In this document: piece by piece, positions 1-5,329 of the stretch | Layout of the letters: each line of letters begins with the position of its first letter | Position numbering within the stretch: position 1 is the first letter of the stretch | Assembly: GCA_021737525.1 (NCBI GenBank) | Contig: JAIPDU010000129.1 | Coordinates: forward strand, 1-5,339 | Origin: Desulfohalobiaceae bacterium | GTDB taxonomy: Bacteria > Desulfobacterota > Desulfovibrionia > Desulfovibrionales > Desulfothermaceae | Length of the DNA stretch: 5,339 bases | Direction: 5' to 3' | The notes under the pieces: model-generated | The model's database searches: none | Told to the model about the DNA's origin: nothing | Seen by the model: only the letters and a program-made list of their open reading frames with translations | Position numbers and translations under genes: made by a program

Positions 1-37
1 CCCTGCCTCTTTAGCTCAGAATGTATCCCCAAGTATT

Positions 38-53
38 TGGTTCGCTTTTTGCA
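38..53 (+). promoter_or_regulatory. Putative sigma-54 (RpoN) promoter
   Basis: The sequence TGGTTCGCTTTTTGCA matches the -24/-12 consensus TGGCACG-N4-TTGCW at all but two positions. The invariant GG (39-40) and GC (51-52) have the exact 12-bp offset. Transcription would start near position 64 and read toward fliF. Known biology supports this: many polar-flagellated proteobacteria and Desulfovibrio relatives express basal-body operons from RpoN with an enhancer-binding activator. The doubt is the long distance to the fliF start. No activator site was identified because such sites are not recognisable by eye. Confidence 0.5.
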
Positions 54-122
54 TTAGAGCGTGGACATCGGGCTCTTTCGGTGCGCAGGATCGCGGGGCT
101 CCGGCGGCGCAGCCGTTTTTAT

Positions 123-157
123 CGGGCCCGGAGAGACGGTCCGGAGGGGATGGCCCG
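123..157 (+). other. GC-rich leader hairpin
   Basis: CGGGCC (123-128) is the exact reverse complement of GGCCCG (152-157). Stacked directly inside it, CGGA (129-132) pairs with TCCG (140-143) around a 7-nt loop. The 8-nt bulge on the 3' side (144-151) contains a purine-rich SD-like stretch. Ten G/C-rich pairs could fold in the mRNA if transcription starts at the upstream promoter. The function is unknown, and GC-rich DNA gives such pairings by chance fairly often. Confidence 0.25.
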
Positions 158-331
158 CACAAGTCACGCAATTGACATCCCTTTTTGTATCCTCTGCATA
201 CGGGGATACTGCAGCAAAGAGCCAAGGCGGAACCGAATCCTGGAGCGCGGTGACGTTTCATAAAGCCGCCCTGGAGATACTTCCGGGGAGATAATGCGCA
301 ACCGCTTCCGGCATGGCGGTGGGCGGTCAAA

Positions 332-335
332 AAGG
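332..335 (+). promoter_or_regulatory. Ribosome binding site of fliF
   Basis: AAGG ends 6 nt before the ATG at 342. This supports the 342 start over the in-frame ATG at 294, whose GGGGAG (285-290) is only 3 nt away. Confidence 0.5.
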
Positions 336-341
336 TGGAGT

Positions 342-1883
342 ATGGCTCAGGAAGCAAGAAGCACGACGAACATCATCGATCGCATCAGGCAGTGGCCGCG
401 TTCACGGCAGATCAGCCTGGCCCTGGTGGCACTCATCTCCTTGGCCGCCTTCGCCTGGATCATATTCCAGGCCCAGCAGATTCCCTACAAGACCCTTTTC
501 GCCAATCTGTCCCAAAAAGAGGCCTCCTCAGTCGTTCAATGGCTCAAAAAGGAGGGGGTGTCCTACAAGCTGGCCGATCAGGGCAAGACCATTCGCGTGC
601 CCTCGAACGAGGTCTACTCCACCCGGTTGAAGCTCGCCGGAGCCGGATTGCCCAAGGGTCAGGGGGTGGGATTGGAGATTTTCGACAAGCAGGACTTCGG
701 GGTCACCAAATTCACCCAGCAGGTCAACTATCAGAGGGCCTTGCAGGGCGAGCTTGCCCGAACCATCAGCAGTCTGGGGCCAGTGGAAAACGCCCGCATC
801 CATCTGGTCATGCCCGAGGAGCGCCTGCTCCGGGAGCAGCAGAAGAAAACCAAGGCCTCGGTGATGCTGAAAACCAAGCGGAATCGGAGCCTGGACCAGC
901 GCCAGATCGGTGGGATCGTTCATCTCGTTTCCGGCAGCATCAAGGGGCTGGAAAAGGACAACGTGACCGTGGTGGACCACAGGGGTCAGCGCCTGACCGA
1001 GAACAACGAGGGGCTGGACAGCCCCATGTCCCCGCAGAAGCTGAAATACAAGCAAAAGGTGCAGACGCAACTGGAAGAGAAGGCGCAGTCCCTTCTGGAT
1101 CGCGTTTTCGGGCCCGGCCGGGCTCTGGTCCGGGTGACCGCGGATCTGGATTTTACCCGGAAACAAACAACGGAGGAAGTCTTTGACACCGGCAACGTGG
1201 TGCCGCGCAGCGAAAAGGAGATCACCCAGGAGTCCGGTGGCCGCCAGGTTGGAGGCGTACCCGGTGCCCAATCCAACCTGGGCGGAAACGAGACAGCCTT
1301 TGCGAGCGCTCCAAGCTCGCGCAGCGAGGAGGTTGTCAATTACGAAATCGGCAAGGAGATCAATGAGATCACCAAACCCATAGGCGGCGTGGAGCAGCTG
1401 TCCGTATCCGTTCTGGTCGGGGAGTCCGGGCAGGGGGGACAGGAGGCTCAAGCCGCATCCGGAGTGAGCCAGCAACAGCTGGATTCGGTGAAGACCATGG
1501 TCTCCAGTGCCCTGGGCCTCAGCAGGGACAGGGGGGACCGGATCGAGGTGGTTTCCATGCCCTTCCGCAAGAGCGTCATGGAGGGCAAGGGGGTCTCGGC
1601 ATCCGAAGACGTGGGGATACAGAAATACCTTCCCTTCGCCAAGTACGGGGCCGTCCTCATCGGCCTGATCCTGGTCTATCTCTTTCTGGTCCGGCCCCTT
1701 ATCCAGACCCTTCAGGGCGAGGTCCGCGAGCACTACAAAACCGTTCAGCAACTGGAGGACGAGCAGTCCCCACAGCCCAAGATCCCCTCCAAGGATCAGC
1801 CCATTGAGCAGCTCCGCAGCGAGATCTCGCAGTCCAGCATCAGTCCATCCCAGGTGGTGAAGGCCTGGCTGAAGGAGGGGTAG
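342..1883 (+). CDS. fliF: Flagellar MS-ring protein FliF
   Basis: FliF oligomerises in the inner membrane to form the MS ring, the base on which the rotor, rod and export gate are built. The 513-residue product shows the full family layout. There is a short cytoplasmic N-terminus, a membrane helix at about residues 23-43, then the periplasmic ring-building domains, which include GVGLEIFDKQDFGVTKFTQQ (about 108-127) and the NYQRALQGELARTI segment (129-142). A low-complexity Gly/Ser/Gln-rich region follows, then a second membrane helix at about 433-452, and a cytoplasmic tail ending SQVVKAWLKEG, the amphipathic helix that binds FliG. The start at 342 is chosen for its AAGG site and because it leaves about 20 residues before the first helix, as is usual. 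An ATG at 294 would add 16 residues rich in Arg and Gly. Length is slightly below the common 530-560. It is the first gene of the visible operon. The product is certain; only the start is in doubt. Confidence 0.96.
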   Translation: MAQEARSTTNIIDRIRQWPRSRQISLALVALISLAAFAWIIFQAQQIPYKTLFANLSQKEASSVVQWLKKEGVSYKLADQGKTIRVPSNEVYSTRLKLAGAGLPKGQGVGLEIFDKQDFGVTKFTQQVNYQRALQGELARTISSLGPVENARIHLVMPEERLLREQQKKTKASVMLKTKRNRSLDQRQIGGIVHLVSGSIKGLEKDNVTVVDHRGQRLTENNEGLDSPMSPQKLKYKQKVQTQLEEKAQSLLDRVFGPGRALVRVTADLDFTRKQTTEEVFDTGNVVPRSEKEITQESGGRQVGGVPGAQSNLGGNETAFASAPSSRSEEVVNYEIGKEINEITKPIGGVEQLSVSVLVGESGQGGQEAQAASGVSQQQLDSVKTMVSSALGLSRDRGDRIEVVSMPFRKSVMEGKGVSASEDVGIQKYLPFAKYGAVLIGLILVYLFLVRPLIQTLQGEVREHYKTVQQLEDEQSPQPKIPSKDQPIEQLRSEISQSSISPSQVVKAWLKEG

Positions 1884-1888
1884 CTCCT

Positions 1889-1923
1889 GTTAGAAGTTCA
1901 GGTTGTAGAGTCAGAGATTGCGA
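1889..1923 (+). repeat. Weak degenerate heptamer block after fliF
   Basis: Starting 5 bp after the fliF stop, five 7-bp segments can be read in register. All have T at the second position and purines at the last two. One of them, GTCAGAG (1910-1916), is identical to a common unit of the array after fliI. The others are highly diverged, so this is at best a decayed copy of the same repeat family. Confidence 0.25.
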
Positions 1924-1924
1924 T

Positions 1925-1946
1925 ATTTTTTTGTTCACAAAAGAAT
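1925..1946. promoter_or_regulatory. AT-rich palindrome in the fliF-fliG gap
   Basis: Two 10-nt arms (1925-1934 and 1937-1946) pair at nine of ten positions around a central TC, with core TTTTGT-TC-ACAAAA. The block is strikingly AT-rich against its GC-rich surroundings. It could be an operator, or part of a weak sigma-70-type promoter for fliG: TTGCGA at 1918-1923 and AAGAAT at 1941-1946 are 17 bp apart, each matching 4 of 6 consensus bases. It is a poor intrinsic terminator because the stem lacks G/C. No regulator can be named from the sequence. Confidence 0.3.
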
Positions 1947-1961
1947 GTGCGCATATGAAAT

Positions 1962-1998
1962 GAGATTCTTCAGTCGCGACGCTCCTTCGGAATGATAA
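1962..1998. repeat. Segment resembling a dispersed intergenic repeat
   Basis: The stretch begins GAGATTCTTCAGTCG and ends CTCCTTCGGAATGAT. ATTC (1965-1968) and GAAT (1990-1993) form the outer ends, and a perfect 8-bp palindrome GTCGCGAC (1973-1980) lies within. From memory, very similar 'ATTCTTC ... GAATGA' elements are scattered between genes of many bacterial genomes, including Desulfobacterota. I see only one copy in this window, so assignment as a dispersed repeat rests on recollection, not on a comparison. Confidence 0.4.
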
Positions 1999-2002
1999 GA
2001 AG

Positions 2003-2044
2003 GTCGAACCCTGAAGATTGCACCTCGAACGTTGAACCTAGAAC
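2003..2044 (+). repeat. Six degenerate 7-bp tandem repeats before fliG
   Basis: Six consecutive heptamers fit the consensus STYGAAC in perfect register. Position 4 is G in all six, position 6 is A in all six, position 5 is A in five and position 7 is C in five. The first unit, GTCGAAC, differs at only two positions from GTCGGAG, the main unit of the array after fliI, so the two arrays may belong to one family. The block ends 22 bp before the fliG ATG, just upstream of the fliG ribosome binding site. Confidence 0.65.
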
Positions 2045-2054
2045 GCCGTATTTC

Positions 2055-2060
2055 GGAGAG
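2055..2060 (+). promoter_or_regulatory. Ribosome binding site of fliG
   Basis: GGAGAG lies 6 nt before the ATG at 2067 and decides the start. The in-frame ATG at 1992 has no comparable site, and its extra 25 codons would translate the heptamer block. Confidence 0.75.
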
Positions 2061-2066
2061 CGCAGT

Positions 2067-3074
2067 ATGGAATTCGCCAAGATGTCCGGAATCGAGAAAG
2101 CCGCGATCCTGTTGCTCTGTCTGGGCGAGGATACCACCGCCGAGGTTTTCAAGGAGCTCAGCGACTTCGAGGTCCGGATGGTCAGCCGGAGCATGGCCCA
2201 GTTCGACCATGTCCCCGCGGATGTGGCCAAGGCGGCCCTGGACCAGTACAGGAAGACCCAGGAGGAGTATGCCGGGATCTTCGTCGACGGCGGTGAGTTC
2301 ATGAAGAACGCGATCAGCTCCAGCGGGGATCCGGAACGAGTGCAGTCCCTTCTGGACGAAGTCGTCTCCGGCAGCGAATCCAGGCCCCTGGAAACCATCT
2401 CCATGATGGATCCCCGCACCATCGCCGGCCTGTTGCAGAACGAGCATCCCCAGACCATCGCCTTGATTCTGTGCACCCAGAAGTCGGATCACACCGGGAA
2501 AGTGCTGCCCTTTTTCCAGGAGGAGCTCAAGGCCGACGTCATCCACAGGGTGGCCAAGATCGACAAGGTCTCCCCGGAAGTGCTGAGGCAGATCGAGACG
2601 GCCCTGCAAAAGGAGATCGGCGGTATCATCAGCAAGGAGCAGCAGCAGGTGGGCGGGGTGGACAAGGTTGTGGACATCTTGACCCGCATGGAGCAGGGCG
2701 TGGATCAGACCCTGCTCAATTATATCGAGGAGGCCGATCCGGAGCTGGCCGAGGAGATCCGCAAGAAGATGTTCACCTTCGAGGATCTGGTGGGCGTGGA
2801 TGACCGCGGTATGCAGCAGATCCTGCGCGAGGTGGATAACCAGACCATGACCACCGCCCTGAAGACGGCTTCGGAAACCGTACAGGACAAGATCTTTTCC
2901 AATATCAGTCAACGGGCCAGGGAGATCATCAAGGAGGACCTGGAGGCCCTGGGACCCATGCGCCTGTCGGATGTGGAAGCGGCCCAGCAGAGTATCGTGC
3001 AGATAGCGTTACGGCTGGAACAGGAGGACAAGATTGTCATACCAGGGCGAGGTGCAGATGAGGTCTTTGTCTAA
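2067..3074 (+). CDS. fliG: Flagellar motor switch protein FliG
   Basis: FliG is the rotor protein that sits on the cytoplasmic face of the MS ring. It binds FliF through its N-domain and FliM through its middle domain, and it meets the stator (MotA or PomA type) through its C-domain. The 335-residue product has the normal length. The N-domain (about 1-100) opens with MSGIEKAAILLLCLGEDTTA. The middle domain carries the FliM-binding EHPQTIALIL motif (126-135) and a GGVDKVVDIL hinge segment (196-205). The C-domain has MFTFEDLVGVDD (235-246), REVD (254-257) and the charged torque-helix region LKTASETVQDKIFSNISQRA (265-284), ending in a LGPMRLSDVEAAQ segment. The key charged residues of the torque helix appear to be present. 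It overlaps fliH by 17 bp. The distance from fliF is unusual for this gene pair; the likely causes are the repeats in the gap. Confidence 0.97.
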   Translation: MEFAKMSGIEKAAILLLCLGEDTTAEVFKELSDFEVRMVSRSMAQFDHVPADVAKAALDQYRKTQEEYAGIFVDGGEFMKNAISSSGDPERVQSLLDEVVSGSESRPLETISMMDPRTIAGLLQNEHPQTIALILCTQKSDHTGKVLPFFQEELKADVIHRVAKIDKVSPEVLRQIETALQKEIGGIISKEQQQVGGVDKVVDILTRMEQGVDQTLLNYIEEADPELAEEIRKKMFTFEDLVGVDDRGMQQILREVDNQTMTTALKTASETVQDKIFSNISQRAREIIKEDLEALGPMRLSDVEAAQQSIVQIALRLEQEDKIVIPGRGADEVFV

Positions 3075-3843
3075 GATTTACCGGGGCGGGGCCCGGGACT
3101 TGATCCAGAAAATGGAATTCCGGGATCTGGAGGATCTGGAGGAATCCGAGAACGGGATGTTTATCCCCTCCAGCGGATTTTCGGGGGATCCGGAGAGCAA
3201 GGAGAGAGCCTCGAACGGGGAAAGGGAGGGGGCCCATTCCTCTTCCTCCGGCGAGGAGGAGCAGGATTCCGGACTTTCCCAGCAGGAGGTGGAGGCCATC
3301 CGGGAGGAGGCCCATAACCGGGGGAGACAGGAAGGGGTCGAAGAGGGATATACCCGGGGCAAGCAGGACGGCAGGCAGGAGGTGGAACAGGAGTTCGATC
3401 AAGCGGTTCAGGCCCTTGGCGAGGCAGTGGAGCAGATCAACGGGCTGCGCCGTTCTATCCTGGATTCCAGTAAGCAGGACATGGTGCGCCTGGTCCGGAC
3501 CATTGCGGAAAAGGTGATCCATGTTGAGGTGCGTTCCCGGGAAAAGCCCATCCTCAGGGCAGTGGAGAAAGCCATCCATGCCGCGGTGCAGTCCGAGGAA
3601 TACCGCGTTCGGGTGAACCCCGAGGACATGAGCCTGGTTACGGAGAACAAGCCCCTGTTTCTGGCCAGCATAAGCGGTTTGCAGAATATCGTTATCGAGT
3701 CGGACGAGGAGATATCCCGGGGCGGCTGCGTGGTGGAGTCCGATCAGGGCAAGGTGGATGGCACCATCGAGACCCAGCTGGAGAAGATCCAGGAGCAGTT
3801 GGACGCCCGGATCGCAAGCGAGGACACCTCATGGAGCAACTGA
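3058..3843 (+). CDS. fliH: Flagellar export ATPase regulator FliH
   Basis: FliH forms a dimer that binds and restrains the export ATPase FliI and links it to the C ring and export gate; it is related to the peripheral stalk of F/V-ATPases. The 261-residue product shows a divergent, acidic and Ser-rich N-terminal part (about 20-75). A run GRQEGVEEGYTRGKQDG follows (89-105) with Gly at every fourth position (89, 93, 97, 101, 105), the GxxxG-type repeat typical of FliH and its YscL relatives. Next come a helical, probably coiled-coil region (about 106-175) and the conserved C-terminal domain with RVRVNPED (183-190), EEISRGGCVVES (217-228) and GKVDGTIETQL (231-241). The ATG at 3058 is chosen because GAGGTG (3049-3054) precedes it; a TTG at 3034 is a longer, less likely choice. 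It overlaps fliG and fliI, indicating coupled translation. Confidence 0.93.
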   Translation: MRSLSKIYRGGARDLIQKMEFRDLEDLEESENGMFIPSSGFSGDPESKERASNGEREGAHSSSSGEEEQDSGLSQQEVEAIREEAHNRGRQEGVEEGYTRGKQDGRQEVEQEFDQAVQALGEAVEQINGLRRSILDSSKQDMVRLVRTIAEKVIHVEVRSREKPILRAVEKAIHAAVQSEEYRVRVNPEDMSLVTENKPLFLASISGLQNIVIESDEEISRGGCVVESDQGKVDGTIETQLEKIQEQLDARIASEDTSWSN

Positions 3844-5144
3844 TCCAGACGGTCAAGGATACTCCCCCCCTGCGGGTGCGGGGCAAGGTCACCAATATCA
3901 TCGGGCTGATCATCGAGGGGTATTGCCCCGAGGCTTCGGTGGGGTCCATGTGCGACATCGTTCCCCTGCGGGGCGGCTGCTCCGTTTCCGCGGAAGTGGT
4001 CGGCTTCCGGGATTCCCGGGCCCTGCTCATGCCCCTGGGGGAGCTGCGGGGACTCGGTCCGGGGAGCCTGATCCGGGTTCGCCATTCCCGGGCCGGAATC
4101 CGGGTGGGCGAAGGGATGCTGGGCCGTGTCTTCGACGCCCTGGGAAATCCCATCGACGGAATGGCCTCCCCCTGCCTGTCTCGGGAGATGCCCCTGTACG
4201 CCCTGCCTCCGGGTCCCATGGAACGGGAGCAGATCACCTCACCCATGGATCTGGGCATTCGATCCATCAACGCCACCCTGACCACCGGTATGGGACAGCG
4301 CATGGCCATTATGGCCGGCTCGGGCGTGGGCAAGAGCACCTTGCTGGGGATGATGGCCAGGGACACCCAGGCGGATGTGAACGTGATCGCCCTGATCGGG
4401 GAGCGGGGCAGGGAGGTCCGGGAGTTCATCGAACAGGATCTGGGCAGCGAGGGCCTTAAGCGTTCGGTCCTGATCGTGGCCACCTCGGATCAATCCCCGC
4501 TCCTGCGCATGCGGGGGGTTTTCGCCGCCACGAGCATTGCGGAGTATTTCTGCAATCAGGGCAAGAACGTGCTCATGCTCATGGACTCCGTGACCCGCTA
4601 CGCCATGGCCATGCGGGAGATCGGGCTCGCCGTGGGCGAGCCGCCGACAAGCAAGGGATTCCCTCCCTCGGTCTTCGCCCAGATGCCCAAGTTCCTGGAG
4701 CGGGCGGGGAACTACAAGGGAAAGGGCAGCATCACCGGCCTGTATACAGTCTTAGTGGAAGGGGACGACATGAACGAGCCGGTCACGGACACGGTGCGAT
4801 CCATACTGGACGGGCACATCGTTCTTTCCCGGCAGTTGGCCTCCAAGAACCACTACCCGCCCATCGACGTGCTCCAGTCCTCCAGCCGCCTCATGAACGA
4901 TCTGGTGGAGGAGGAGCATCAGCGCTGGAGCGGCCGGCTCAAGGACGTGCTCGCCACGTACCAGGAGTCCGAGGATCTGATCAATATCGGGGCCTACTCC
5001 TCGGGGAGCAACAAGCGCATCGACGACGCCCTGAAGCACATTGATCCGGTGAACGCATTCCTTCGGCAGAGCAAGGAGGAAAAAGTCCCCTTGGATCAGG
5101 CGGTCCGGGAAATGAAAGCCGTGTTCCAGCCGGATGGCGGATGA
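3831..5144 (+). CDS. fliI: Flagellum-specific export ATPase FliI
   Basis: FliI is the ATPase of the flagellar type III export apparatus. It forms a hexamer at the cytoplasmic export gate and helps unload and feed substrates. The 437-residue length is normal. The N-terminal beta-barrel domain (about 1-90) is followed by GRVFDALGNPIDG (98-110), a Walker A loop GSGVGKST (163-170, Lys168), the catalytic glutamate in GERGREV (Glu191), a Walker B strand VLMLMDSVTR (Asp252), the family motif VGEPPTSKGFPPSVFAQMPK (268-287), and VLVEGDDMNEP (307-317) and SRQLASKNHYPPIDVL (333-348). These separate it from F1 beta subunits and place it with FliI/SctN ATPases; the flagellar context selects FliI. The ATG is preceded by GAGG (3820-3823) at 7 nt and overlaps fliH by 13 bp. 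The last residues (PDGG) are encoded by heptamer-like DNA continuous with the downstream repeat array. Confidence 0.97.
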   Translation: MEQLIQTVKDTPPLRVRGKVTNIIGLIIEGYCPEASVGSMCDIVPLRGGCSVSAEVVGFRDSRALLMPLGELRGLGPGSLIRVRHSRAGIRVGEGMLGRVFDALGNPIDGMASPCLSREMPLYALPPGPMEREQITSPMDLGIRSINATLTTGMGQRMAIMAGSGVGKSTLLGMMARDTQADVNVIALIGERGREVREFIEQDLGSEGLKRSVLIVATSDQSPLLRMRGVFAATSIAEYFCNQGKNVLMLMDSVTRYAMAMREIGLAVGEPPTSKGFPPSVFAQMPKFLERAGNYKGKGSITGLYTVLVEGDDMNEPVTDTVRSILDGHIVLSRQLASKNHYPPIDVLQSSSRLMNDLVEEEHQRWSGRLKDVLATYQESEDLINIGAYSSGSNKRIDDALKHIDPVNAFLRQSKEEKVPLDQAVREMKAVFQPDGG

Positions 5145-5282
5145 CAGAGGTCGGAGGTCGGAGGTCGGAGGTCGGAGGTCGGAGATCGGAGGTCAGAGGT
5201 CGGAGGTAAGAGGTCGGAGGTCAGAGGTCGGAGGTAAGAGGTCGGAGGTCAGAGGTCAGAGGTCGGAGGTCGGAGGTCGGAT
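5143..5282 (+). repeat. 20-unit tandem heptamer array after fliI
   Basis: Exactly 20 contiguous 7-bp units are seen: GTCGGAG eleven times, GTCAGAG four times, GTAAGAG twice, and ATCGGAG, GTCGGAT and GACAGAG once each. Units 9-12 (5199-5226) and 13-16 (5227-5254) form an exact 28-bp duplication, so growth occurred partly in four-unit blocks. The array begins inside the fliI stop codon, and the preceding fliI codons (5131-5144) are also heptamer-like (CGGATGG, CGGATGA). The heptamer CGGATGA occurs at both borders (5138-5144 and 5278-5284), 140 bp apart. Almost all bases on this strand are purines apart from the TC of each unit, and there are eleven copies of GGAGGT. Because 7 is not a multiple of 3, no long protein is encoded. 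It recalls the short heptanucleotide repeats (STRR) of cyanobacteria, but the organism looks different and no homology is claimed. Confidence 0.97.
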
Positions 5283-5312
5283 GATTTAAAGACTGGCCGC
5301 CTCCTGCCGGTT

Positions 5313-5320
5313 GGAGAAGG
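5313..5320 (+). promoter_or_regulatory. Ribosome binding site of the next gene
   Basis: GGAGAAGG ends 9 nt before ATG 5330 and 15 nt before ATG 5336, so it favours 5330 as the start. A CTCC at 5301-5304 could pair with the GGAG, and two CCGG blocks (5307-5310, 5324-5327) flank the site; both pairings are only 4 bp. Confidence 0.5.
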
Positions 5321-5329
5321 TATCCGGGA

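Larger units (their letters stand above)
1..341 (+). other. Non-coding leader upstream of fliF
   Basis: No convincing gene is seen here. Several short ORFs exist on both strands (for example + 61-294, + 21-263, - 16-357), but none has a good ribosome binding site with family-like sequence, and their third-position G/C bias looks weaker than in fliF-fliI. The end of fliE, the usual gene before fliF, cannot be recognised. The stretch holds a sigma-54-like promoter at 38-53, a 4-bp GC hairpin followed by five T (102-120), and a larger GC-rich hairpin (123-157). If the promoter is real, fliF would carry an untranslated leader of roughly 280 nt, long for a flagellar operon. A small ORF with a poorly spaced purine-rich SD (150-263) lies inside it. 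Confidence 0.5.

Noticed and set aside
167..182. Leftward sigma-54-like match on the minus strand
   Set aside because: The GG/GC spacing is right, but several consensus positions fail and no leftward gene is visible for it to serve.
172..200. Sigma-70 promoter built on TTGACA at 172-177
   Set aside because: The -35 is perfect, but at 16-18 bp spacing the -10 candidates (such as TGCATA) match the consensus poorly; the better GATACT is 27 bp away.
54..276. Minus-strand open frame with a CVTCAGHPL segment
   Set aside because: It recalls a zinc- or haem-binding Cys pair, but the second Cys is followed by Ala rather than His (no CxxCH), no start codon exists in the open stretch, and third-position bias is weaker than in the real genes.
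61..294. 77-codon plus-strand ORF from GTG 61
   Set aside because: No ribosome binding site before the GTG, no recognisable family, and the frame is closed just upstream by TAG at 55-57.
16..357. 113-codon minus-strand ORF across the leader, ending QKANQILGDTF
   Set aside because: No ribosome site or recognised domain was seen, and it overlaps the fliF start and the promoter match. The tail looks protein-like, so it is not excluded absolutely.
528..1751. 407-codon ORF on the minus strand inside fliF
   Set aside because: It is a shadow of fliF in GC-rich DNA: no family resemblance, Leu/Gly/Asp/His-rich composition typical of antisense frames, and the sense strand encodes an unmistakable FliF.
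1992..2066. Longer fliG start at ATG 1992
   Set aside because: The 25 extra residues would be encoded by the heptamer repeats, there is no ribosome site, and the protein from 2067 already has normal family length with GGAGAG well placed.
1935..2912. 325-codon ORF on the minus strand opposite fliG
   Set aside because: Antisense shadow of fliG; low-complexity Leu/His/Asp/Gly-rich product, and it also runs into the repeat-rich gap.
5143..5282. CRISPR array
   Set aside because: Units are 7 bp and directly abutting, with no unique spacers; a CRISPR needs repeats of about 23-47 bp separated by spacers.
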